Source: Ignelater luminosus (taxonomy: Eukaryota; Arthropoda; Insecta; Coleoptera; Elateridae). From it: DNA of 64,000 bases. The stretch is taken from positions 124,001 to 188,000 of the forward strand of contig VTPC01090622.1 of the NCBI GenBank assembly GCA_011009095.1. The letters are read 5' to 3'. The notes under the pieces were generated by a model. That model was not told where the DNA came from, did not search any database, and saw nothing but the letters and a program-made list of their open reading frames with translations. Positions 23,001 to 34,037 of this stretch are shown here, piece by piece. A program made the position numbers and the translations under genes. Positions within the stretch are counted from its first letter, which is position 1. Each line of letters begins with the position of its first letter.

Positions 23001-24722
23001 TTCAGTGTCTTGTCTTATTGACATTTGACAATATTACATACAAAACTTTTGAACTCCTTTGGACAAATAAATTAATCTTCTTAAACTTCCATGCATATTC
23101 ATCAACAGCTTGCTTTTCCTTACCCAGAACTTCTTGTTTCACATTTTATTTTAATATTTGTGTATCTATTTTAACTACTTCATTAGTTTTCTTACATAAT
23201 AATTCTGTCAAAATTGCTATTTTTAAAAACTCTCTTCTAAATAGCTTAATATTCATTGTAGTAGTTTATTTTTTTTTTTACTACAAAATAATGCAAGATG
23301 CAGCTGCTGTTTTGAAATTATCAAAATTTATTAAGAATTTTTTTTCAAAATAACTTGATATTACCTAACACCAGCTAAGATTAATTTAAATCGCATTTAA
23401 AGTCGTATAAACAATAACTATTTGAACCACGAAGATTAAAAATTCAGAAAACTCTAACCTTGTGATATTCCTTAGCGGCCGCCAAAGGCAAAGTCGTAAT
23501 CTGTACGCTAGCAAGTGCCCGCTACCAGTGAATATCTAGTAGAAAATCTTAACAACGGGAAGCTTATTTCCTGATGGTCCAAATTCAACATTTTTGCGGC
23601 GTAAAATTTCCAAAGAAAATATTTATGCCACTGAATATACAAGCATAAACGATTCTAAAACACCAAATGGAGATTGAGCTTGAAAATAATTTAAGACTGT
23701 ATACAAAATTGAACTGCAAAATATTTTTAATTTGATATTCAAAACCCTGGTAGATGCAATGGCTTCGGTGTTATTATTGAATATCTTATAAAATCTACTG
23801 GTATCTAATTACTGCAGGAGAGGGTTGAACCTCTATCGAGTAGTGTTAATTACACAGCGGGGGTGCCCTTGTATCAAACTCGGAGAAAATTTGTATATCA
23901 AGCTGAAGAACTCAGACATTTCTAATATTGTAGCGTTAACATTTTTGTAGACCATTTAAAATGTAAAATATCAAGGGTAGAGTTCAATACAAATAGTACC
24001 TACAATCTAATTGGAGTTTTTCTTTCACCTGTCACCGCCTTTACTAACATGTTCGGTCGCAGCACTTGTAATAACAAAATTCAAAATGTAATCTAACCAT
24101 AATAGAACTGTCTAAGAGAGCAAATTGATGTCAGATAACAAAAAGTTAACGTAGAAAATACAAAATAGGTGTCAGTTAAAAATGCAGATTGATTTTTGGC
24201 TAATGCATATGTATAATACAAAATTAGCTGATAAGAGGTTCTTTTACAAAATGAAATGCCACTTCTGAATATAAGTTACTATAATTAGCATTTTCATAGC
24301 CCTAAATTATACCCCCCTTTTAAAACCAATTAAAAATAATTGTTCTTTTAATTCTCTTTTTTAAATTCCGCTCACTATAATGTGTACGGAAATAATGGCG
24401 TGTTGTAGAACTAGAAACCTATCTAGTTAATAATAAACTTCTTCATTCCTACAGGCACAACTTTTAAATTAAGTATAAACGTATTTCATACTTTTATGCA
24501 GCTGTAGGAAGTTATATTGGTGTATTACATAGGGTTGAAATAAAATTTATTAGATATTACTTGCATCGTGCATGCATACGAAGAAATTCCAAAATCAATA
24601 CCTTGTACACACTTAACTGCTCCATTTATTTTTAAAACTAGACCACATATCACAAATATATCTGTATAAGTTACAGCAGTCTTAATAGAATCGAATTTAC
24701 TAAAACAACTCCATGTTTACAG
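23001..24722. other. Intron stretch before the Ig2 exon; nothing recognised
   Basis: AT-rich. The 111-codon open frame at 23018-23353 is Phe/Leu/Asn-rich, as expected of AT-rich non-coding DNA, and has no domain I recognise. The acceptor for the next exon reads CATGTTTACAG. Confidence 0.55.
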
Positions 24723-24881
24723 TTCCACCAGACATCCTGGATTATCCGACAAGCACGGATATGGTAGTACGAGAGGGATCAAATGTAAGTTTTAGATGTG
24801 CAGCTACAGGATCCCCAGTGCCTACCATAGCGTGGCGAAGAGAAGCGGGCGAAGCGATCCCTTTAGGAAACGGACAGGAAG
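24723..24881 (+). CDS. DIP/lachesin-like Ig protein, exon for first half of Ig domain 2
   Basis: A 159-nt exon, entered in phase 1 after TTTACAG and leaving in phase 1 at GTAGGA. The split codon gives V, then PPDILDYPTSTDMVVREGSN, VSFRCAATGSPVPTIAWRRE and AGEAIPLGNGQE. VPPDI after Ig1 and a C2-type strand with FRCAATG...P.I.WRRE are the hallmarks of DIP/lachesin Ig2; the Cys pairs with that of the exon at 42980. NVS is a potential N-glycosylation site. It joins in frame with the preceding exon (…LDVV|V-PPDI). The downstream intron is 18.1 kb and full of transposons. The family call is firm; the paralogue is not determined. Confidence 0.96.
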
Positions 24882-26150
24882 GTAGGAATACTCCTTTTAA
24901 TTAATTTTAGTAGATAATTGTATTATTTAAGATACAAATCAGTTTAACTCTGAATTTGCAAGTATTGTTTCGCTTCTTCCTTTTTCTTTATTTCTCCTCT
25001 TGCTCGGGTTAAATAAAAAATAACCTCGTTTATATGCGTGAAAAAACGTTAAACATGACAGCTCCTACAAATTAGGGTAATTACTGGCAAAGGAAAATAT
25101 AAAACAACTAAATCAGATAAATACTCTGACGTTTTAACCTTTCCTTTTCGCAGAACAATGGCTATTACTATCAGCATTTCAGTATTAGTTAAAATACATG
25201 GTGCTACACACGTTTTGTGCTGTTTAAATGAATTTTATATGGAATATTATTATTAATTACTAAACTGTTTAAATAATAGAGATATTAACGACGTAGTCAT
25301 TTAATTACTGTTGTCGCACATTTATTTTACTTAATTTTCTCTCATTTTTTACTTCAGTTACGATTTTTGATAGATTCAAATAATCTTAATTATTGTTAAT
25401 TTAATACCAAACAACTTTACCTAAATTACAGTTAATTTCTGTGTGTATTATTCTGATCAAAATACACGTGCCAAGTATGACATCAATAAATCCCACGGTT
25501 AACATTTTAGTTAATGCAGGTCCTTGGTTGTGAAAAGACGGGGACCTACGCAATGAAAGTGGGCGCAAAATCAGAGTATTTAACTTATATTAAAATTACT
25601 AAAGCATTTTCTACATAATCTAGGAATAATATTTTCAAATTACCAACCAGTTCCTTTTCACCACAAGGAGGCGGTTTGGCAAAAAAAAATCTCGACTTAA
25701 TCCCCTTCAGAATTGGCTTGGTAATTGTTATTAATTATTTCTCTATCAGTATCGATTTCTTGTTTGAGATTGCATAGCTTTCTACTGCTTTCTATAAGAG
25801 TCTTATACAGTATCAGGATTAAAGGTAACCTTTCTTCCTCTAACTCTTTTATTTAAAGTAAAAAAGAAAATTGTTTAGCAGACATGTCGATTTTTGATTT
25901 AATCAGGGTACACTTTGACGTAAAAACTTCAACCCCAAATTTCGATTCCCTTCACATGACAGCTAGCTTTTTAATTTTTTAAATAGCAAAGGAGATTGAG
26001 TGATACCCTCCTCTGAAAGGGTTTTAAATTATCTATTCAACTGTGTAAGAAAATTAAAACTTGATTAAACAGCTTTTGAGAAATTTAGAAATATACCCTA
26101 AGATACATTTATTCTGACTAATGAAGTTATAAATTTATAAAAGTTACGCT
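24882..26150. other. Intron stretch without recognised features
   Basis: AT-rich intron immediately after the Ig2 first-half exon. I see no coding similarity and no repeat I can name. Confidence 0.55.
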
Positions 26151-26154
26151 TCTT

Positions 26155-26335
26155 AACAAAAATAAAATTTACTGAAGACATAATTTTTCAACAAGACGGA
26201 ACTTTCTCACACTATGCTCTACAAGTAAGGAATTATTTAAATACTATTTAATTGAGAAAATGGACTGGCCGGTAGACTTAGTCACCAAGATCATCAAATC
26301 TAACTTTCTTGAAGATTTTTTTTTATGGAGTCACC
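26155..26335 (+). mobile_element. Tc1/mariner-superfamily transposase scrap
   Basis: Across frames the plus strand reads DIIFQQDGTFSHYALQVRNY (about 26178-26237) and then a degraded SPRSSNLTFLKIFFYGVT segment (about 26283-26335). This matches the FQQDGAPPHYA...RSPDLTPLDFFLWG core of insect DDE transposases related to Tc1/mariner. Only the region around the second and third catalytic residues remains. No terminal repeats were seen. Confidence 0.6.
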
Positions 26336-26662
26336 GCCTATTATCGGTTTCAATATTATAGAATTCAGAGTAGGCTGTGTATGTACAACAAACAAACAAA
26401 TTCAGGTTTACAATCTCAAAGTAGAAATCACCGTTGACAACACATGTTTAATGTTTATAGGATGACACAAATAACAGAGCTTTAACTCAAAAGTATATAT
26501 TTAGTAATTTTAGTGAGACTTCGAAGTACAGTTGCAAAAATATCATGTCAAGGCTTACTCTGAATTCTAAAATTTTTAAACAGACCTTAGCGCAAATAAT
26601 TTTTAAGAAATGTACCAATTGACAGAGAAACCACAAAAAATTGAAAAGAAATAAAAAGAATA

Positions 26663-27937
26663 CGAGGGTGGTCTGAAAAGTTTCCGACCTAACAAAGGTA
26701 CAAGACATTTTTTCTGAAAATTTTTTTTTATTTTTCAACATAGTCTCCTTGTAACTCTACACACTTCTCCCAGCAATGCTCCCATCTCTGTAACCCGTCC
26801 AAATAGTACTCGGCATTTTTCTCTGCAAAATAATTGTTCACGAAGGTGATTGCCTCTTCATTTGACGAAAATCTTTGTCCTCCGAACGCAATTTTTAGAT
26901 GAGGGAACAAAAAGAAGTCGCTTGGGGCTAGATCTGGTGAGTAAGGCGGATAGTCAAGCAGTTCAAACCGTAATTCATGGATTTTCGCCATGGCAACCGC
27001 TGAGGTCTTGGTGAAACAGGATTTTCTTTTTTTGCAAATGTGGCCGTTTTTTCGCAAGTTCTGCCTTCAGCTTGTCAAGTAATGATACATAGTATGCTCC
27101 TGTAATGGTTTTTCCTTTTTGAAGATAATCGATTAAAATAACTCCATGACAATACCAAAAAACAGTCGCCATCACTTTCCCAACCGAAAAAACAGTTTTT
27201 GCTTTTTTTGAAGCCGGTTCCCCCTTTGCAGTCCACTGTTTGGACTGTATTTTTATTTCGGGCGTATAATGGTGTATCCAAGTTTCATCTACAGTAATTA
27301 ATCGGCGCCAAAACTCGGATTTATTTCGCCTAACCTGCGCCAAAAGAGCGTTGGAAATATTCATTCGAACACGTTTTTGGTCTAACGTGAGCAAACGCGG
27401 CACCCAACGCGCGGACAGCTTTCTCATGCCTAAATGCTGATTTAATATGTGACAAACACGTTCTTTTGACATGTTCATAACCTCTGCTATCTCTCTCACT
27501 TTAATTCGGCGGTCGTCTAGCACCATTTGGTGAACTTTGGCGATGTTTTCGTCGGTAGTTGCAGTTTTTGGACGTCCCGAACGTTCATCGTCTCCCAAGC
27601 TCTTACGCCACGTTTAAATTCAGCAGCCCAAAATTTCACTGTGGTAAATGATGGTGCGAGTCCCCATACACAGAATCCAACTCATCTTTTATTTGCGAAG
27701 GCATATTGCCTTTCAAAAACAAATATTTAATGACAGCTCGATACTCGATTTTGTCCATTTTCACAAAAAAAACTCACATCAACTCACTCAAACGACTGTT
27801 ACATAAAAACTGCGCGTCCAAAATGGCTGAAACTTTGGTGAGTAACTGTCAACAGATGAACAACGAAATTCAGTAGCTTTTATTTACGAGTGCTGCCATC
27901 TTCACGTTGAGGTCGGAAACTGTTCAGACCACCCTCG
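26663..27937 (-). mobile_element. Nearly whole mariner transposon with TA-flanked inverted repeats
   Basis: A 1275-bp element bounded by TA at 26661-26662 and 27938-27939, the target duplication of mariner. The 28-bp terminal inverted repeats starting CGAGGGTGGTCTGAA match at 27 of 28 positions. On the minus strand the transposase starts with MDKIEYRAVIKYLFLKG at 27760 and ends with GDYVEK at 26731, about 344 codons, the usual mariner length. The largest open part (26975-27598) has SGRPKTATTDENIAKVHQMV, the WVPRLLT motif and TVDETWIHHY (first catalytic Asp). The region of the second Asp reads LFHQD, and YSPDLAPSDFFLFP near 26930 holds the third. Near 27600-27660 and near 26990-27060 the frame shifts (about three breaks), so it is non-autonomous now. 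Its repeats could in principle still be recognised in trans. I lean to a mellifera-like subfamily, from memory. Confidence 0.95.
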
Positions 27938-27939
27938 TA

Positions 27940-28539
27940 GACCTTGGGAATTTTATCACTTTGTTTTTATTATGTTTCTGGTTTCGTGAACAATTTTAAC
28001 ATACGACTTATATGGATTCGTTTGAACAAAAACATTTGTAGACAGACTCATTAAAGAGGTTTGAATTTTAGACCTGATTTAATAAGGAACATCACCCAAG
28101 TTTTTACACGTCGCTTTAACCTGCAAACTGCTTAACTCCATTTTGGTGAATTGTACAGCAAATGCAAGAAACTGCATAAATGAGATTTAACAAGGATTTG
28201 GTGTGTCTTTATGGTTTTAAAAATTGCATCTACCGAAAAGAAACAAATGGCAGGTCTTCGTACATTAATTCCGATCTGTTATTTCAAGATAAAAGCCAAT
28301 TAGTTACCTGAAACATTGAAGTTATTCATTTTTTCTAAAACATTAGTAAAGTAAATTTTGGAGATATGCAGTTTGTACAGGTATAAAATACAAATAATAA
28401 TAAAGAGAAACTTTACATTTTTAGCATATTTTTATTAGAACATTACGTAAATTATTATTTCTATGAAACAAATCCAGTTATATTCCTTTAAATAAAATTA
28501 TTAAACAAAGATAGAACGTGACAACTAGAGTTTAAAAAT
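27940..28539. other. Intron stretch; nothing recognised
   Basis: AT-rich sequence between two transposon copies, without coding similarity. Confidence 0.5.
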
Positions 28540-30520
28540 GGGGTAAGTTATCATAAAAGTCGTGGTAGCCCTCTTCAATACTTCGTTTAATCTCTTGCAA
28601 ATGTTAATACTTTTCTTTTTTATTCGTAATATACTTTTATGTAGATGAGTCAAGGTTTTGGATGTCTTAGTTTAAAACAAATACCATTTTCAGTGTACTT
28701 TAAAGCCATAATTTGGTTGATAGTAGGTGAACCATTTACCCTTTCAGGTCTTATTGATTTGTAAAATTTAATATCATCAGATTTTTTTGAAAAACGTATG
28801 CTTCAAGTACTCCACCTTATATGGAGTTTTCTGACATGCAGTCTTGCAAATGTTCACATAGTCCGCCGGTACATTAATTTTTTTATTGCAAATTTGTTTT
28901 CTATGACAGAATGAATACTGTCAAGCTCCATTTGCGTATGACCCTTTAGCAAAATTCTTTGAACAATGTTATGTTTTCATTGCAATGCTAAATTAAGCAG
29001 AGCATTCGATAGGATACTGTTCCTGTCTTGATAGCCGCAGCCATCACCATAGAATTGTTTCCGTGTTCTTATCCTGTATTGGATAAGTTTTGAGATGTTT
29101 TTCTATGAAATCAATAGTAATTGACGTACATTCGTTGCTAGTTAATCCCCCCCTCCGTCTCGTTCCACAAACAACAGTAACCTTGTCGACATTTAATATT
29201 AAAAAACGTAAAGTTATAAACAATTAATTTTGTTCGGTAGTATAAAGGGGGTACATTTGACTTTGGACACATCAAGACGGATTGTAGATCCATGGTAAAC
29301 ACTTCGTAAGAACTTTCTTTGTCTTTGGGTTTCTCGTCTCTGGCTTCTCTTTTCATCTCTTGGTGCTGATTGTATTTCTCCCCTGACAGATTGCCGTTTT
29401 CAAAAGCAACACATGTGTCACACAAGTCCTTAGATCTATATAAGGATAATTGCTTTTTATCAAATTCCTGGTAAAAACATGTAATTGACAATGGTTTTAG
29501 ATTTCTATTGGCACAAAAATCATATTTATAGATTTTATATAACTGAGCTTTTGATCTTCAAATGGACTCCAAGTATAATTTTGAGGTCGTGGCCCGACAA
29601 TAATGCGACTCCATCTTGGGCAAAGAATCAAAGAGTTATGGTGTCTGCTTTCTCTGAAATATTTGTATTAAGTTGGTTTGCAAACCCTCAGCCTGTCCTT
29701 TCCTAAATATAATTTATGTGAATATGTTCTTCTGGAATTCTCGTTTTTACTTCTTTTTCTAGCTGTTGGGTTAACTAATACGTGGTTGTTTACAAATATC
29801 TTTTTTTTGTTCCATGTATGTTGTTAAAACGCTTTACATGTTGTTTCCGTTTCTTCTTCTTTAATCCCCTGCACTGTAGCTTCGATTTTTCATTTCTACT
29901 CAATTGACAATCACATCTTCGTCTTAATGTTCTTGGTTCTTTCAGTACGTCATATTTCCGTTTTCCATCTTCGTTCTTCTTTCCTAAGTACTCTTTGCCC
30001 TTTTCCCTACTTAAACGCCTTTTATTTTCCCTCTAATTTGCTTGATTAATTACAAATTTACCAGAACGTTTTCTTTTTGCGGTTTCATCTGTCAATCGTG
30101 GTTCCCAATCTGGATCATCCGTATTCGATACACTTGTTGCGGCGGAGTTAGCCGTATTTGATTCCTTCAAAATGTTGATGTTTTTTTTCCAAGTTTACTC
30201 CTTTAGTTGAATTATCTATATTATCTAATATTTCTAAACCGATGGGATCATGAATAGCTTGCACAAATTCATTAGTATCATCGTCACCACAATTGACTGC
30301 ATGTTCAACAAAGTTTGTATATTTATGAACAATTTCTAAAGTCTCCTGTTTATCAACAAAAATCACTTCCGCATTTTTAATCGCTTTAATTATATCCGCC
30401 TCTGTATTATCTTGCATTATTTCTGCTGTCTCGGAAGTTGTCGGCAATCGTGATGATGTTTTCATTGTCTCTAACGCATCAAAGATTTTTTGAATCCAAC
30501 TGGGTATTGTTCTAAAAGAA
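28540..30520 (-). mobile_element. DDE transposase-like relic (DUF7869-like family)
   Basis: Read from right to left on the minus strand. An acidic N-terminus (30148-30465, from MKTSSRLPTTSETAEIMQDN) is followed by DPDWEPRLTDETAKRKRSGK (30070-30120), then NYRENKRRLSREKGKEY and LKEPRTLRRRCDCQ (Cys-rich, 29890-30030). SKDLCDTCVAFENGNLSGEK (29390-29440) precedes the DDE-like core: VFTMDLQSVLMCPKSNVPPL (29245-29310), LYYRTKL, GYCCLWNETEGG, then a shifted frame with GDGCGYQDRNSILSNALLN (28985-29050), GHTQMELDSIHSVIE (about 28930), YKVEYL-like residues (about 28815) and EEGYHDFYDNLPH (28540-28580). The D (MDLQ), D (GDGCGY), D/E (ELDSIH..IE) order fits a transposase. Frame breaks after 29140 and in the Cys-rich part show decay. 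I recall the family from many arthropods but no formal superfamily name. Confidence 0.65.
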
Positions 30521-30529
30521 TACCAAAAC

Positions 30530-31435
30530 TAGTACTCGTAATATATTTGAAACATCGATTATTTTTATGTACAAATAACACTCATTCTGTATAAAACTGT
30601 TAATATTCTTAGAACAATACGTATCTCCTCAGTGAACAAGACGAATATTAGTAAGAGTGCCGAAACAGCAAAACACCTATCTCCATTATAAATGCACATC
30701 GATGGATTTCGTTCTATTTTTAAAAATAGGAATAATAATCTTACCTTTTTCGCAAATTATTCTCTACAAATCCAGTGTGATTATTACGTATAATTCAATA
30801 ATACTACACAATTTTCACATGCATTTATATAAAACACACGCCGTTTGCAGGTTAAGGCAAAAATATGTTGTAAAGCATCGAAATCTAAGAAACATGTAAT
30901 TCTTTTTGCCATTAGAAAATGGTTTTAGGGACTGGTAACAACCGCCAAAGTTGGACCTGTCCCGTGATTTTGCTTACAACGAAAAATGAAAATGGCTTTT
31001 TAGTGAAGGTTTTGTATAAAAATCAATCATCTTTTGGATCATTTCATGTGAAAGTCACCTTCATGACTCAGAATTCGCTCATATCTTGTACCTGGGTAAA
31101 TATATACCTTACATATAAGTTATGACTAAATTAGTTGTTTCAGATTTTTTAGCCCAAAAAGGGGCGAGAACGGCCATTTTAAAAATCGCACGTCTTTTAT
31201 TACGGATGCTGTCCGGTTTTATGTTATACATTTCTAAAATGATCATAACTATTTTATTTGTTAATCTTTTTAATAAATGTGTTGTCAATATAAAGCTAAT
31301 ATTCCCTACTTTGTTGTAAGTCACAAACGAAAAATCAAACACATAGCCCACCTTAAATCTTGACTAGTAAATTTTTCTTAATATCTTCTTGTCGGAATGA
31401 GCGAACTGTATCTTCTAATCCCCAATTACGGAATT
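30530..31435. other. Intron stretch; no named feature
   Basis: Short open frames on both strands (30657-30899 plus; 31109-31351 minus, with KMAVLAPFWAKKSETTNLV) have no domain I recognise. The latter may be part of a dispersed non-coding repeat. Confidence 0.4.
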
Positions 31436-31439
31436 TTTA

Positions 31440-31600
31440 ACATTCAGCCATTTTATAGCTAAAGCTCAAAGCCAACACCTGAAAAGTGTAAAAGAGAATT
31501 TGAAAGAACATTCTTGTATAGTACTAGCCGACTTTGCAGAAAATTATACTTGCATTGTACAAGATGCCACTCAAGGTTTTCGTTGACATAATTAACAAAC
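31440..31600 (+). mobile_element. Transposase-like fragment, middle part (family as at 32412-33060)
   Basis: The plus strand reads FIAKAQSQHLKSVKENLKEH and then SCIVLADFAENYTCIVQDAT with QGFR (31455-31585). The LLDFAENYS..VQDA.QGFHW motif is one I recall from arthropod and cnidarian transposase-like proteins. There it follows the HSVCVCTxHQNVKL segment that this window carries on the opposite strand at 32412-32870. The probable DDE Asp in ADFAENY is kept. Only about 45 codons survive. Confidence 0.6.
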
Positions 31601-32411
31601 ATTTTATTGTTTGAGTAATTCTCTAAATCAACGCCTACATCGGTCTAATTGCAATGCCCTTATTTGTGATCATTTTCTTTTACCAAACATAGGGATGTTG
31701 TACTTGCTTGTAAAGCTCTTTTCATGACGATTTCAAAAACGTAAAAATCCCATAAGAGAAACAGAAATTCGATACGATTGCGTAAAACTTAGTAAGGCTA
31801 GAATGTTTTCAAGGTGATTTTTGAAGTCCCCATTACGCGTTATCTCTGCTGTAGCAATTTGGTGAATTAATCTCTTACAATAAATAGAATAAGTATGAAG
31901 GCGTTTAGAAAACGCACATTTTTTTGTTTTTGCCCTGTAACTCAGTAACGAGATTAATTTTTGAAAATTTGCAACTTTTTCTCCATTTGAACGATCTTGT
32001 ATCTATTACCGTTTCCAATATCCCCATGTACCCTATTTTTTCCTGGACACCCTGCATAAAGCGAAAAACATTAGGTAGATGATGTTGCAATGCCATTATC
32101 TCGTTTTGACCTTTTATGTCACCTTTTTTTTAGTAAGAGATTATTAGGAATTAGTGTTGTTGTGTTTCTCTGTATTCAAATCAGTTTGAAAATAGTGTTA
32201 TCGAATCGTCTGAGCATTCAATTAGTTTACAAGATCAATAATAAATTTGTCCACAGACTTAATCAATGTCCCCAAATTATAACTGTCTGTACCCATTGTT
32301 TATTAACGACATTTTCTGTAGTTTCTAAAACTCCTAACTCCATTAAGAAGTTGAGTAACTCTAATTCATTAGGACGGTTTGTTCAGTGATGCAGCGTGTA
32401 TTCATCTGATT
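31601..32411. other. Spacer with a CAGGGTGTCC-type dispersed repeat
   Basis: On the minus strand from about 32062 to 31870 the sequence begins CAGGGTGTCCAGGAAAAAAT and ends with GTTACAGGGC-type sequence. This resembles a common non-coding arthropod repeat that starts with CAGGGTGTCC. The remainder shows nothing recognisable. It separates the two opposed pieces of one transposase family. Confidence 0.35.
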
Positions 32412-33060
32412 CTAAATTGCAAACATTTTAAGCAGATTTTGATAAGGCATATTTAGGCAAATGCTTTGTATCGCAAGCTTGACATTTTGGTAGTAGGTAC
32501 ACACACAAACTGAATATACACCTCGATTGTATGCAGCAATGCACTGTTTTGGACGCAATTTACAAAACTTTGTGAAACCTATTCTATGATTAGAATTATT
32601 CTCTTTGTAGAGCAAATAAACATCACTGAAGCTATGCGGAATTAATCTTTTAGTTTTGAGTTCATGTTTATCATGTTCACTTGAAATTGACACGATGTTT
32701 ATTAAGTTTGAGGAAATTCTACTATTCTCATCATCGTAATAGAAGTTGTCGACACGTTTCACAATTTCTTCGTCTAACGTACGACCTTTTTTGCATTTCT
32801 CTAAAATATGCCTTCCTTGTGATAGTTTGCGATTTTTTGTACTAAAATATGTTGCTGCATAATGACTCAATATTTGAATTTTTTTGTTACGGAAGATTTT
32901 TCAAATTTACTTTTTAATTTTTGCATAAGAGAACTGCAATCATTACAACTTTTCAAAGTGTGTTCTACAGCTGAACTAGAGGATGGTAATGGTACTATAT
33001 CAACGGTATCTCACTGTTCATCAGTAGGAATAAAGATAGAGCTTAATTGTGAAATCCCTT
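32412..33060 (-). mobile_element. Transposase-like fragment, N-terminal part
   Basis: The minus strand carries CSSLMQKLKSKFEKSSVTKK (32880-32945, partly in another frame). An open 152-codon piece follows at 32412-32870: SHYAATYFSTKNRKLSQGRH, then GRTLDEEIVKRVDNFYYDDE, NSRISSN, then KTKRLIPHSFSDVYLLYKEN, HRIGFTKFCKLRPKQCI and GVYSVCVCTYYQNVKLAI. The FYxDDE.SR, GFSKFC.LRPKWC and THSVCVCTxHQNVKL motifs are recalled from a widespread arthropod transposase-like family. The following DFAENY part is found on the other strand at 31440-31600, so the copy has been rearranged. The open frame is unusually long for this window. Confidence 0.65.
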
Positions 33061-33069
33061 GTCCATAAT

Positions 33070-34037
33070 TATTTACAGGGTTGTCCTGTTTGAAAAAATA
33101 GTACGCCTATTTCTAAAAATGATATGCAATTGGACAATACTATGAGGATAATTTCAAGAATCCTTAAATCAATTTCTATTCGCTGGTTGCTAATTGCAAC
33201 AGATAGTCATCCTCTACAAATATGTAGAAAACGTGCATTGAAGAAAGTATGGGATAAGGACTGTATCGCAAATAGAAATTTTATCAGATAATAATGGTTC
33301 ATTACGTACTGAAATTTTTAGATGTATTCCAACGGTTCTAAAATAACGTTTTTAAAAGGCTCTGTGAGTCGCAGAAGCGATTGCATTGCTACTCCACTCG
33401 AAAGATTTATGTTGCTGAAATTATTAATAAAACTTAAAATTCATTGTAATTAAGCACTTCTTCGTTAGTCACCAAACTGGTTAATTTTAATATCGAATGA
33501 AGGCCGTAGTCTCAGAAATACATACGGAAAGAAAAGGTACTATCAGAACTACACAAAAGATTGCCCAGTTGAGGAGTGAACTAAGATACCAGGCAAATAA
33601 ACTGTTAGTGCAGTTATTCAACATGTTGAAAAGGCATTTCTACAAGAATAATGGTAGTATACATTTTGGAAGCAAATTGTTTCTGAGAATTAGAAACTAC
33701 TTAATGATACAGAGGCTTAATTGAGTTTTTTATTTGGCCAGCTGGACTTTTGGCATCTGTCTTTTAGATAGGTCACTTCCTTCAAGTCAGTCTGGCCGAT
33801 TTAATTGAGTGGGTTTCTGTTAACAGTTAATCTTTCTTCAAAAAGGCTTAATTTTAAACATAACTGTGATGGATCTTTTACCTTTTATTCTAGTAGTAGC
33901 TATTAGGTACTAGCACGTAAACAGCTAATGTTGGTAAATAAATTTTGCGAGTCACAAATAAATACGTAATTATCTTATTTTTATATGGATTTCATGACTT
34001 TAAACTTTTATATTTGCCTCTTTGGCGCAGGATTTTT
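33070..34037. other. Intron stretch; nothing recognised
   Basis: AT-rich. The 75-codon open frame at 33497-33724 is charged and helical-looking (IHTERKGTIRTTQKIAQLRS) but has no family I can name; it could be a worn transposase piece. Confidence 0.4.

Noticed and set aside
23018-23353. 111-codon open frame
   Set aside because: Composition (Phe, Leu, Asn, Ser) is what AT-rich non-coding DNA gives; no domain, no splice context.
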